Below are positions 22,418-31,027 of a stretch of 38,216 nt of DNA, piece after piece. Position numbers and translations under genes: made by a program. Where the stretch lies: positions 1-38,216 of IMG/VR virus record IMGVR_UViG_3300043496_000104; one strand, written 5' to 3'. Each line of letters begins with the position of its first letter. Positions within the stretch are counted from its first letter, which is position 1. Origin of the DNA: a virus. The notes beneath the pieces were generated by a model. The model did not search any database, was not told where the DNA came from, and saw only the letters and a program-made list of their open reading frames with translations.

Positions 22418-23844
22418 TGGCGCGGATCCCGCTCGTCGGCCCGACCTACGAGTCGCGCAGCGTCGCGGTGGACGCCCAGCGCACGATTAACTTTTATCCC
22501 GAACAGGTCGAGTCGGGCGCCGGCAAGGCCGCCGTCGTGTTCTACCCGACGCCGGGGCTGACGGCGTTCTGCGCGCTGCCGGACCACCCGGTGCGCGGCC
22601 TCTACGCGGATCTTGGCCGCTGTTGGGCGGTGGCCGGCGGCACGCTCTGCGAGATCGATGCGCTCGGCGTCGTGACCGTGCGCGGCACCGTCGAGAACGA
22701 CGGCCGGCCGGTGACGATGCGCACCAACGGGCTCGGCGCGCAGCAGCTGTTCGTCGTCTCGGGCCTCTACGGCTACATCCTCGACCTCCGCACCCACGTG
22801 CTGACGCCGCTGACGACCGTGGCGCAGTTTCCGTCGGGCGACGCGCTCATGGGCACCTTTCTCGATGGCTACTTCATCGCGGTGACGCCGACGCAGTTCC
22901 ACATCTCGGGCTTGTTCGACGGGTTGATCTGGAACGGGGAAGTGGGCGCGCACACGACCGGCACGGGCCTCGTCGCCGGCCTGGCGTCGCATCGTGAGCT
23001 GTGGCTCTGGGGCCCGGTGCGCACCGAAGTCTGGTACAACGCCGGCGCGGCAAATTTTCCCTTCGCGCCGATTCCGAGTGTGTCGATTGAGTATGGCGTC
23101 GGTGCGCCCGGCTCGGTCGTGCGGTTCGACAACGCGCTCGCGTGGCTCGCGCAAAACCGCGACGGCGACACCCTCGCCGTCTTCGCCCCGCAGTATGTGC
23201 CCCAGCGGATCTCGACGCACGCCTGCGAGACGGCGTGGCGGCGCTACGCGACGACGAGCGATGCGCTCGGCTACGCCTACCAGGACGAGGGGCACACGTT
23301 CTACGTCCTCACCTTCCCGACCGGCGGCGCGACCTGGGTCTACGACGCCGCGACGCGCCTCTGGCATGAGCGGGCCTACTGGGACGACGAGCACGGGCTG
23401 TTCACGGCGCATCGCGGCCGCTGCCATGCGCAAGCGTTCGAACGGCACCTGGTCGGCGACCTGGAGAACGGCACGGTTTACGAGATGACGCTGGAGGCGG
23501 TCGATGATGTCGGCCACCCGATCCGGCGGCTGCGCCGGCTGCCGCATCTGAGCCAGGAGAACGCGCGCGCGTTCTTCACGCGGCTCGAGGTGGACCTCGA
23601 GACCGGGCTCGCCGGCGCGACGCAGACCGAACCGCAGCTGATGCTGCGCTGGTCGAACGACCGCGGACACACCTGGTCCTCGGAGCAGTGGCGCGGCGCC
23701 GGCCGGATGGGCGCCTACATGGCGCGCGCGCAGTGGGACCGCCTCGGGTCGGCGCGCGACCGCGTGTTTGAGATCACCGTGACGGACAAGGTGCCGTGGC
23801 GGTTGATCGACGCCTACCTCACCGTCGAAGGCGGGCGGCACTGA
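22417..23844 (+). CDS. Tail hub / DNA stabilisation protein, P22 gp10-like
   Basis: This 475-residue protein opens MARIPLVGPTYESRSVAVDA, QRTINFYPEQVESGAGKAAV, the hallmark start of P22 gp10-like proteins that plug the portal and carry the tailspikes. It continues as a beta-propeller-like chain (GTFLDGYFIAVTPTQFHISG, YAYQDEGHTFYVLTFPTGGA, TWVYDAATRLWHERAYW). Length agrees with gp10 (472). Confidence 0.92.
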   Translation: MARIPLVGPTYESRSVAVDAQRTINFYPEQVESGAGKAAVVFYPTPGLTAFCALPDHPVRGLYADLGRCWAVAGGTLCEIDALGVVTVRGTVENDGRPVTMRTNGLGAQQLFVVSGLYGYILDLRTHVLTPLTTVAQFPSGDALMGTFLDGYFIAVTPTQFHISGLFDGLIWNGEVGAHTTGTGLVAGLASHRELWLWGPVRTEVWYNAGAANFPFAPIPSVSIEYGVGAPGSVVRFDNALAWLAQNRDGDTLAVFAPQYVPQRISTHACETAWRRYATTSDALGYAYQDEGHTFYVLTFPTGGATWVYDAATRLWHERAYWDDEHGLFTAHRGRCHAQAFERHLVGDLENGTVYEMTLEAVDDVGHPIRRLRRLPHLSQENARAFFTRLEVDLETGLAGATQTEPQLMLRWSNDRGHTWSSEQWRGAGRMGAYMARAQWDRLGSARDRVFEITVTDKVPWRLIDAYLTVEGGRH

Positions 23845-24341
23845 TGCCCGAATTCGATCCCCGCAAGCTGCGCCGGCCGAAAGCCGAGGACCCGGAGGGG
23901 TTCCTGTACCTGCCAGAGCAGGACCCGGTGACGATCCCGACGCAGGGCGTGATGACGCGCCCCTGGCTCGACTGGGCGCGCCGCCTGACGATGAAAGTGG
24001 GGCAGATGGCCGGCGCCGGGGGCGGGGGCGGGACGCCGCCGAGTCTGCACCATGCGACGCATGAACCGGGCGGCCTCGATGTGCTGCGGCTCGGCGCCGC
24101 GGCGCGGCTCTTCGGGCGCGGCAGCAGCGGCGCGGGGCCGATGCAGGAGATCACGCTCGGCGCGGGCCTCGCGATGACCGGGACCGTGCTGGCGGTCGGC
24201 CAGGCGGGCCTCGGCGCGTGGCTCCCGGTCACCAATGGCCGGCCGGCCTCGCCGGAGCTCGTCTTCGATGACCGGGGCGACGTGATCGTGACCTGGGTCG
24301 ATGACGTGGCGACCTGGACCTTTGCGCGGGGCACCGTGTAA
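23844..24341 (+). CDS. Short tail-fibre-like protein
   Basis: This 165-residue protein starts at TGATG after the hub gene. It has a helical start, a Gly-rich linker (GAGGGGGTPPSLHHATHEPG) and a small beta end (DDRGDVIVTWVDDVATWTFA). The HHATHEPGG motif recurs in the next two genes, so it belongs to the same modular fibre or collar set. It could be a fibre adaptor or chaperone. Confidence 0.7.
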   Translation: MPEFDPRKLRRPKAEDPEGFLYLPEQDPVTIPTQGVMTRPWLDWARRLTMKVGQMAGAGGGGGTPPSLHHATHEPGGLDVLRLGAAARLFGRGSSGAGPMQEITLGAGLAMTGTVLAVGQAGLGAWLPVTNGRPASPELVFDDRGDVIVTWVDDVATWTFARGTV

Positions 24342-25429
24342 TGCCGATCTTTGCCGACTGCATCCGGCGCGGGACCCGGGCGGCGCAGCCGCTCCCGGCG
24401 CACGTCACGACCGGCACGCTCTACTTCGTGACCGATGAAGGCGTCACCGAACGCTCGAGCGGTGCGGCGTGGGAGGTCTACAGCGGCGCCGGCGGCGGCG
24501 GGGGAGGCGTGCCCCTCCCGCACGCGCCGTCGCACGCGGCCGCCGGCAGTGACGCGCTCGCGGTGACGGCGCTCAGCGGCTACCCCGGGGACGGCGGGCT
24601 GTTCCTCAACGGGCTGGGTGCCTTCACCGCGCCTCCGACGGGCGGCGGCGGGGGCGGCGTGGTGACCATCCCGGCGGGCACGCTGGCCGCGCAGCCGACC
24701 GGGCTCGGGCCGGCCGATGCGGGCCGGCTCTACATGGTGCTCGCGCCCTACTTCCACTGCTGCCGCTGGGACGGCGCGAAGTGGACCTTTGCGCCCGGCG
24801 ACCCCGGCAACGGCTTCGTCGCCTACCGGCCGCTCGCGCCGCAGGAGCCCGGCTGGGTCATCTGCGGCGGCGGCGTGACCGACTACCTCTTGACCGGCGG
24901 GCCGACGCTGACGGCGGCGGCGTTCACGCTGCCGGACATGGTCGGCAACCAGGTCTATTTCAAGGCCGGCGCGACCTATGACCCGACGATCTTTCCGCCC
25001 TTCTTCGGGCAGACAGGACCGGGCGGCGGCTTGGCGGGGGTGAGCGGGGCGGGCGGTGCGCACAGTCACGGCGGCGCGACGGCGGGCGACGGAGGGCACA
25101 CGCACACGGCGGCGGCGGCCCCGGTGGGCGACCACCAGCACAACGTCCCCGGCATGGGGATGACCGGGCCCAGCGCGTCGCAGAACGCCGACAGCGGCTC
25201 GTCGTTTGGCGCCGCGCGCAGCGACCACACGCACACGACGATCCCGACGGCGACCGACCCCGCCGGCGCGCACGGCCACCCGGTGACGGTCGATCCGGTC
25301 GGCGCGCACGCGCACGGCGTGTCGGTCGAGGCGGCGCACACCCACAGTGTCGCGCTGCCGGACCATGTGCACCTGGCGGGCGCGTATGAACCGCAGCGTA
25401 TGGCGATGCCCGTCTATTTCCGACGGTGA
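24341..25429 (+). CDS. Tail fibre/needle with repeated HxH metal sites
   Basis: This 362-residue protein has module RRGTRAAQPLPAHVTTGTLY, FVTDEGVTERSSG near the start, two Gly6 linkers, a collar-like domain (YRPLAPQEPGWVICGGGVTD, ...FTLPDMVGNQ) and then eight HxH/HxHxx motifs: HSH, HTH, HQH, HTH, HGH, HAH, HTH, HVH between about residues 245 and 346. In trimeric fibres such as T4 gp37, HxH pairs coordinate iron along a needle, so a metal-threaded tip is likely. It may serve as the cell-wall-contacting tip or needle. Confidence 0.8.
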   Translation: MPIFADCIRRGTRAAQPLPAHVTTGTLYFVTDEGVTERSSGAAWEVYSGAGGGGGGVPLPHAPSHAAAGSDALAVTALSGYPGDGGLFLNGLGAFTAPPTGGGGGGVVTIPAGTLAAQPTGLGPADAGRLYMVLAPYFHCCRWDGAKWTFAPGDPGNGFVAYRPLAPQEPGWVICGGGVTDYLLTGGPTLTAAAFTLPDMVGNQVYFKAGATYDPTIFPPFFGQTGPGGGLAGVSGAGGAHSHGGATAGDGGHTHTAAAAPVGDHQHNVPGMGMTGPSASQNADSGSSFGAARSDHTHTTIPTATDPAGAHGHPVTVDPVGAHAHGVSVEAAHTHSVALPDHVHLAGAYEPQRMAMPVYFRR

Positions 25430-25432
25430 GCG

Positions 25433-26374
25433 ATGATGCCCGTGTATGAAACCCCGACGATTTTCGTCCCCTACCATGAGGTGGACACCCTCACGCGCCG
25501 GGGCCCGCGCGCGGCGCAGCCGCCGGCCGACGAGGTCACGCCAGGGACGATCTACTTCGTCACCGACGAAGGCCTGACGGAACGCAGCGACGGCGTGATC
25601 TGGGCGGCGTATAGCGCGGCGCCCGGGGGTGGCGTGCCCGGCCCGCATCACGCCTCGCATGAGCCGGGCGGGAGCGATGCGCTGGTCGCGCTCGATGCCG
25701 GGATCCTGACGAGCGGCACGCTCCCCGACGCGCGCCTCTCGGCGAACGTCGCGCGCCGCGACCTCGTGAACACCTTTGTGGCCGCGCAGACGATCACCGC
25801 GCCCGGCGGTCTGCGCGTGAGCGCGCCCGCGCCGGTCGTGCAGTTGAACGAGGCGGCGGCGCCGGCGGATGCCCGGCTCTGGTATGCCCTGGTGTCGGGG
25901 CAAGGGCTACGGTTTCAGACGGCCAACGATGCCGGCGCCGTGCAGGGCACCCCGTTGCGGGTGGACCGGCTCGGGAATGCCGTCGTCGCGCTCGACGTGT
26001 ACGAGAAAGGGCGCGCGGCGCCGATGGGGCACTACACCACCGGGGACTGCGCGACCTTTATGGCGCCGGCCGGCGTGACCGGCCCGATCCACTGGGCGTT
26101 TGTCGGCAAGACGATGTTTGTCGCCGGGATCGGGACGATGAACTTCGGCGCGCCGGTGAGCGGGATCACGCTGACGCTGCCGGGCGGCGCGTCAGGACTG
26201 CTCGGGGGCTGGACGATGCCACTGATGTCCTACCTTGCGACGGCGCCGGGGTGGCAAACGGGGTTCGCGTCGGCCGCCGCCGGGCCGACGATGACGTTGT
26301 ACCCGTATCAGCAAGTGGCCTGGCCGGCGGGGACCAGCTACGTGTCGTTCTCGTTGGTGTTCCCGATTCAGTAA
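25433..26374 (+). CDS. Tail fibre protein sharing modules with neighbour
   Basis: This 313-residue protein (start ATG 25,433 or 25,436) carries RRGPRAAQPPADEVTPGTIY, FVTDEGLTERSDG, nearly the module of the preceding gene, then GGGVPGPHHASHEPGGSDAL, a helical/beta stalk (DARLSANVARRDLVNTFVAA) and a carboxy-terminal beta domain ending YVSFSLVFPIQ. Probably a trimeric receptor-binding fibre or its shaft. Confidence 0.78.
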   Translation: MMPVYETPTIFVPYHEVDTLTRRGPRAAQPPADEVTPGTIYFVTDEGLTERSDGVIWAAYSAAPGGGVPGPHHASHEPGGSDALVALDAGILTSGTLPDARLSANVARRDLVNTFVAAQTITAPGGLRVSAPAPVVQLNEAAAPADARLWYALVSGQGLRFQTANDAGAVQGTPLRVDRLGNAVVALDVYEKGRAAPMGHYTTGDCATFMAPAGVTGPIHWAFVGKTMFVAGIGTMNFGAPVSGITLTLPGGASGLLGGWTMPLMSYLATAPGWQTGFASAAAGPTMTLYPYQQVAWPAGTSYVSFSLVFPIQ

Positions 26375-26386
26375 AGGCGGTCCTGC

Positions 26387-27418
26387 ATGGCAATCGGCAG
26401 TGTGTCCCCGGTCGGCGTGCAGCAGTTCTTCGATGCGAACGGCGACCCGCTGAGCGGCGGCACGCTCGGGTTCTTCCTCGCGGGGACTGACACGCCGACG
26501 CCGGTGTATGCCGACTTCGCGCTGAGTGTCGCGCTCCCGAACCCGGTCGTGCTCGACGCCGCCGGCCGCGCGCCGCAGCTCTTCCTCGCGGCGGTCAGTT
26601 ACAAGCAAGTCCTCAAGGACGCGCAGGGCGTCACGATCTGGACCGCCGACAACATCGTCACGCCGACGGCGCTGCGGAGCACCGCCGAGAGCATCAGTCT
26701 CACGGGCCTGCAGCACGATGTGCCGGTGCCGGCCGGCGTGATCAGTTTCCTCTCGCTGCGGAACGCGTCGCCGCTGACGATTGATGGCTTTGCGAACGGC
26801 ACGCCCGGCCAGGTGCTGGTGCTGCGCGCGCTCGGGACCGGGCCGGTGTATCTCGCGCCGCCGGCGGGCTCGGGCTCGCGGCCGGAGAACCAGTTGATCA
26901 ACTTTGTGAACTCCGGCCCGACGCCGCTGGCGCCCTTCACCGGCGCGAGCGGCTGCGGCACGGCGATGTACACCAAGGCCGGGGACGGGCCGTGGATTCT
27001 CGTCGCGCATGAGCAGGGCGGCTGGCTCCCGCTCGATTTCGCGGCGCTCACGTTTCGCGCCGCCGATACGAGCGGCACGACCATCGGCGCGTGGACGGTG
27101 CCGCTCGGCAGCGTGCAGCAGGGGCACTACCGCCTGAGCGGCGCCAACCTGCTCCTCAGTCTCGCGTTCATCGGCACGACGGTCGCGCCCACGGGCGCCT
27201 TTCTGCTGATGATGAACGGGCTGCCCTATCAGGTGCGCACGACGAGTTACGGCTTGCCGGCCTTCGCGCTCGACGGCGGCGCGACCGAATACAAACCGGG
27301 CCAGATGTACTGGCCGACGCCGACGCGCGAGCTCGGGTTCTATCGGGGGAACGACCAACCGTGGACGCCGACGACGCAGCACCAGTTGTATGCGCAGGCG
27401 ACGTTCGACGTGCAATGA
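26387..27418 (+). CDS. Tailspike/fibre with head-binding-type amino terminus
   Basis: This 343-residue protein begins QQFFDANGDPLSGGTLGFFL, AGTDTPTPVYADF, NPVVLDAAGRAPQLFL, YKQVLKDAQGVTIWT, the recurrent particle-binding domain of phage tailspikes and fibres. The rest is beta-rich with a final HQLYAQATFDVQ. No beta-helix hydrolase is evident, so it may bind rather than cleave surface glycan. Confidence 0.85.
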   Translation: MAIGSVSPVGVQQFFDANGDPLSGGTLGFFLAGTDTPTPVYADFALSVALPNPVVLDAAGRAPQLFLAAVSYKQVLKDAQGVTIWTADNIVTPTALRSTAESISLTGLQHDVPVPAGVISFLSLRNASPLTIDGFANGTPGQVLVLRALGTGPVYLAPPAGSGSRPENQLINFVNSGPTPLAPFTGASGCGTAMYTKAGDGPWILVAHEQGGWLPLDFAALTFRAADTSGTTIGAWTVPLGSVQQGHYRLSGANLLLSLAFIGTTVAPTGAFLLMMNGLPYQVRTTSYGLPAFALDGGATEYKPGQMYWPTPTRELGFYRGNDQPWTPTTQHQLYAQATFDVQ

Positions 27419-27813
27419 CGGCCCGGCTCCTCGACCCTTTGGAATGGCCGCGTCTCGAGGGCACGGAGCTCGGGGAAGTGTGGCCGCTGCTGCCGCCGGG
27501 GTCGCTGGTGATCGCCGTCGAGGATCAGGGCGGGGCGATCGTCGGCTGCTGGGCGCTGTTGCAGTGCTGGCACGTCGAGGGGCTCTGGGTGGCGCCGCCG
27601 CATCGCGGCCGCTCGGCGGTGATCCGGCACCTCTGGCGCGGGGTGAAAGCCATCGGCGCCGCGCTCGGCGTGCGCGAGGTGCTCACCGGGGCGCTGACGC
27701 CGGAGATCGAGCGCCTGCTCGCGCACGTCGGCGCGCGCGCAGTACCGGGGGGCACGTTTGTCGTACCGTTGACGCAGCCGCGAGGCCGCGCCGTTCAGGA
27801 AAGGGTGATGTAA
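27415..27813 (+). CDS. GNAT-like acetyltransferase, short phage form
   Basis: This 132-residue protein has strand GGAIVGCWALLQCWHVEGLW, VAPPHRGRSAVIRHLWRGVK (a plausible acetyl-CoA loop in place of Q/RxxGxG/A), helix KAIGAALGVREVLTG and late strand GTFVVPL. Short GNAT proteins are common beside podovirus ejection genes; substrate unknown. It is coupled to the tailspike by ATGA and abuts the next gene. Confidence 0.72.
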   Translation: MTARLLDPLEWPRLEGTELGEVWPLLPPGSLVIAVEDQGGAIVGCWALLQCWHVEGLWVAPPHRGRSAVIRHLWRGVKAIGAALGVREVLTGALTPEIERLLAHVGARAVPGGTFVVPLTQPRGRAVQERVM

Positions 27814-28272
27814 ATGCCAGCCGCGATTGCGATACCGCTGATCATGGGCGCGACGACCGGGATGCAGTTGTACGGCGCGCACAAGCAGAGCCAAGCCGCG
27901 AAGGGCGCCGCGAAGACGCAGACCGACGCCGCCAACCAGGCGATGCAGATGCAGTATCAACTGGCGCAGCAGGCGCTGGGCGTGCAGCAGCAGCAGGCCG
28001 ACCGGATGTATTCGCAGTATGCGCCGCTGGCGCAATTCGGCGGGCAGACGCTCGGCGCGCTGGCGCGGGGGGTCGGGTTGCCGGGCGACGTGCGCACCGG
28101 GAGTGGCCTGGTGGCGGGCGGCGCGGGGCAGGGCGGGATGGCCCCGCCGGCGCCGCCGCTGCCGGCGCCGCCCGGGATGCCGCCCGCCTTCGGCTTGAAC
28201 CAGCGACCGGCGTGGTTGCCCGGCGGCGCACAGCCGCTCAGCCGCGTGTTCGCCGCCGGCGGGGGGAGGTAA
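27814..28272 (+). CDS. Putative ejection protein A (small)
   Basis: This 152-residue protein has a hydrophobic start (AAIAIPLIMGATTGMQLYGA) and a long Ala/Gln helix (KQSQAAKGAAKTQTDAANQA, QYQLAQQALGVQQQQADRMY), then a Gly/Pro-rich tail. Size, composition and place fit the smallest of the three P22-like internal proteins ejected with the DNA. It starts right after the GNAT stop with AAAGGGTG upstream. Confidence 0.7.
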   Translation: MPAAIAIPLIMGATTGMQLYGAHKQSQAAKGAAKTQTDAANQAMQMQYQLAQQALGVQQQQADRMYSQYAPLAQFGGQTLGALARGVGLPGDVRTGSGLVAGGAGQGGMAPPAPPLPAPPGMPPAFGLNQRPAWLPGGAQPLSRVFAAGGGR

Positions 28273-28275
28273 AGC

Positions 28276-29598
28276 ATGGCGGTCCCGGCCGGCTACACCT
28301 ACACACCGCAGGGCGCGGCGACCCCGCAGTACGTGACGCACGACCCGTTCGCCCCGGGCTACACCGATCCCTACGGCGGGCTCCCGCAGCAGGGCTACGC
28401 GTACTACGCGACGCCGTTCTGGCCCGACAACAGCCGCACGCCGCAGCCTGACTCGCCGCTCTACGCGGCGTGGCTCTCGTATCAGTCGCCGGCGATTCAG
28501 GCGAATGCGCCGCGTCCGGTCGGTCAGCAGCTGTCGCGCGAGGGCGCGTATGCGGCGGCGGGCCGCGACGAGATGGGGCGCCACGTCCCGACGCCGGCGA
28601 ACGGCGAGTACGGCATGTACGACTGGAGCCTCAACCCAGCGACGAACGGGACCGCCCCGGCCGGCACACCCACGGCGACCGGCGGCATCCCGGAGGGTGG
28701 CTGGCAGGCGTGGTTTCAGGGCCTCACCGGCGGCCGCGCGCCCAGCCCGGGCGAGCTCGAGGCGCTGCTCCCGGAGCTCCAGAAGTACGGCGTCACGCTC
28801 GGGAACAAGAACGCGATGGGGATCGCCGACTCGATCATCCTGCCGGGCGGCCAGGTGGTCGATGTCGGGTCGAGTTTCAGCAGCGGCGACCCGGCGCGCA
28901 TGGGCTGGTCGTGGCAAGTCGAGGACGGCAGCAGCGGCGGCGGTCCCGGCGGCGGCGACCTGGTCGCGCCGTGGACCGAGAAGTTCGCCTACGACCCGTT
29001 CACTGCGCCGACGACGGTCAACGAGAGCAACTCGCCCGGCTTCGATGCGCGGCTGAAGGCCGGACAGACCGCGCTCGAACGCTCGGCGTCGGCGAAGGGC
29101 ACGCTGCTCACGAGCGGCACGCTGAAGGACCTCGAGACCTTCGCGCAGGACTACGGCAAGAACGAATACCAGAACCTCTACAACAACAAATTCAACGAGT
29201 GGAAAACGGGCTACGACAAGGCGGCCGGCGAGTACACGCAGCGCTACAACGAATTCCAGAACCAGCAGGGCAACGCCTACACGCGCATGCTGGGCGTCGC
29301 GCAGCTGGGCCTCGGCGCGCAGAATTCGATGGCGCAGTACGGCCAGGGCTACGCCAACAACATGGGGAACATCTACGGCGACTACGGCCGCTCGCTGAAC
29401 GACCTGATCACGGGCGCGGGCAACGCGAACGCGGCCGCGGGGATCGCCGGGACGAACGCGTGGCTCAACGCCGGGAACAACATCGTGAACACCGGCGTCG
29501 GCCTCTACGGCTCGTATCAGGGGATGCAACAGCCGACGAACAACTACGGCCGCCCGAACTGGAGCATGAACGGACAACCCGCCGGGGTGTTTGGGTAA
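28276..29598 (+). CDS. Putative ejection protein B
   Basis: This 440-residue protein is Gln/Asn/Tyr/Gly-rich with an amino third full of Tyr-Pro turns and a carboxy half of helices rich in Asn and Tyr (LETFAQDYGKNEYQNLYNNK, YDKAAGEYTQRYNEFQNQQG). It ends with Gly-Asn-Ala repeats (NANAAAGIAGTNAWLNAGNN). Strong ribosome site GGGGGAGGTAAAGC. No homologue recalled; role inferred from operon position. Confidence 0.7.
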   Translation: MAVPAGYTYTPQGAATPQYVTHDPFAPGYTDPYGGLPQQGYAYYATPFWPDNSRTPQPDSPLYAAWLSYQSPAIQANAPRPVGQQLSREGAYAAAGRDEMGRHVPTPANGEYGMYDWSLNPATNGTAPAGTPTATGGIPEGGWQAWFQGLTGGRAPSPGELEALLPELQKYGVTLGNKNAMGIADSIILPGGQVVDVGSSFSSGDPARMGWSWQVEDGSSGGGPGGGDLVAPWTEKFAYDPFTAPTTVNESNSPGFDARLKAGQTALERSASAKGTLLTSGTLKDLETFAQDYGKNEYQNLYNNKFNEWKTGYDKAAGEYTQRYNEFQNQQGNAYTRMLGVAQLGLGAQNSMAQYGQGYANNMGNIYGDYGRSLNDLITGAGNANAAAGIAGTNAWLNAGNNIVNTGVGLYGSYQGMQQPTNNYGRPNWSMNGQPAGVFG

Positions 29599-29602
29599 CG
29601 CT

Positions 29603-31027
29603 ATGCCGATTGATCCTTCGATCCCGGGGCGCATCGGCGTCGGCGTCACGCCGCTCAATGACCCGATGCAGACGCTCGCGCAGTTCTCGGAGCTCGCGAA
29701 TCGGCGGCGGCTGACCGACGTGGCGGAAGCGGACCGCCTCCAGCAGATCCAGAGCCGGGAGCAAGCGACGGCGGACCAGCAGCAAACCGCGGAGGCGTAT
29801 CGCGCCGCCTGGAAGCAGCAGCCCGACGGCACCTACGAGCTCGACACGAACGAACTCATGAAGCGCGTTCCGGCGGCGGGCATTCCCGGCGTCATTCAGC
29901 ACGCCCAGGCGGCGACCACGGCGGCGGCCGCCAGACGCTCGGCGCAGCAGGCCGCGAAGAAAGCCGAACAGGCGATGATCGCCAACGCCGCCGAGGGGCT
30001 AGCGAAGGCGAACTACGACCCCGCCTACTGGCGCGTCACGCTCAAGGGGTTGCTGGATGCGGAGTGGCTGGAGCCGGAGGCCTACGAGCGGCTCAGCAGA
30101 CTGACGGACCCGGTGCAGATCGAGTCCATCGTGAAGACCGCCATGCAGCAGGCGGGAATCAAGCCGATCGAGCCGAAACTGGAACGCGTGACGACGGTGG
30201 ACGCCCAGGGCAACCCGGTGACGCAGTTCGTCACGCCGACGCCCGGCGCGTCCTTCCCGGTGGTTCCGCCGAAACCGCCGACGCCACAGTCCGTCTCGAC
30301 CGTCGATGCACAGGGGCGGCCCGTGACCCGGTTCGTCACGCCGGAGGCGGGCGCGTCGTATCCCACGCCGCCGCCGCGCCAAGCGCCCCCGAGTCCGGTC
30401 CAGGTGCAGACGGTGGACGCCCAGGGCAACCCCGTGACGCAGTTCGTCACGCCGACGCCTGGCACGGCGTATCCCCGGCCACCGACGGCCGCCGCGTCGC
30501 GCCCCTCCACCGGCGCGGAACGGAAAGACCTCGGGTTCTACAACCGCATGAAAGAGGCGCTCGATACCCTGGGCACCGCCGGCCCTGGGGGGGCGGGCAC
30601 CCTAGAGGATCAGGTTGGCAGTAGTTATTTGGCGCAGGCGGGCCTCAAGGTCCTGCCGAATGTGGCGCAGAGCACGGTGCAGCAGCTCTACAACCAGGCG
30701 CAACGCGCCTTTACCGAAGCGCGGCTGCGGAAAGAGTCAGGCGCCGCGATTCCCGAACATGAGTACGCGAACGACGCGCGCACCTACTTTGTCCAGCCGG
30801 GCGACACCCCAGAGGTCATCGCGCAGAAGCGGGCGGCGCGCCAAGGGGTGCTTGAGAGCGTCGGGTTTTCGGCTGGGAAAGCCTACGAGGAGTATTACGG
30901 CGAGCCGGCCCCGCGCGCGGCGGCGTCGGCGGCTCCGAAGGACGGCGCGAAGATGGAGATCCCTGGGCACCCTGGCACAGAGCAAACCTACAACGCCAAA
31001 ACTGGGAAGTGGATCAGGACAAAGTAA
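29603..31027 (+). CDS. Putative ejection protein C with three internal repeats
   Basis: This 474-residue protein has an amino-terminal helical part (RRLTDVAEADRLQQIQSREQ), a central set of three repeats (DAQGNPVTQFVTPTPGAS and variants) and a helical end. The ATG at 29,603 has no strong ribosome site but follows the previous stop by four bases. Its stop overlaps the next start. Internal virion role is inferred. Confidence 0.7.
   Translation: MPIDPSIPGRIGVGVTPLNDPMQTLAQFSELANRRRLTDVAEADRLQQIQSREQATADQQQTAEAYRAAWKQQPDGTYELDTNELMKRVPAAGIPGVIQHAQAATTAAAARRSAQQAAKKAEQAMIANAAEGLAKANYDPAYWRVTLKGLLDAEWLEPEAYERLSRLTDPVQIESIVKTAMQQAGIKPIEPKLERVTTVDAQGNPVTQFVTPTPGASFPVVPPKPPTPQSVSTVDAQGRPVTRFVTPEAGASYPTPPPRQAPPSPVQVQTVDAQGNPVTQFVTPTPGTAYPRPPTAAASRPSTGAERKDLGFYNRMKEALDTLGTAGPGGAGTLEDQVGSSYLAQAGLKVLPNVAQSTVQQLYNQAQRAFTEARLRKESGAAIPEHEYANDARTYFVQPGDTPEVIAQKRAARQGVLESVGFSAGKAYEEYYGEPAPRAAASAAPKDGAKMEIPGHPGTEQTYNAKTGKWIRTK
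30194..30475 (+). repeat. Three tandem imperfect repeats within the 29,603 gene
   Basis: Units begin at 30,194, 30,299 and 30,410, i.e. 105 and 111 bp apart, each encoding T-VDAQG-PVT-FVTP--G followed by a Pro-rich spacer. Units 1 and 3 are more alike than either is to unit 2. They look like extended Pro-linked strands, perhaps binding sites. Confidence 0.85.

Noticed and set aside
23819-25903. A 694-codon minus-strand frame under the fibre genes
   Set aside because: Composition is Arg-rich and repetitive, and it is the complement of Gly/Ala-rich fibre genes with good motifs on the plus strand.
27340-29832. An 830-codon minus-strand frame under the GNAT and ejection genes
   Set aside because: Same shadow-frame character; the plus-strand genes have ribosome sites, overlaps and recognisable composition.
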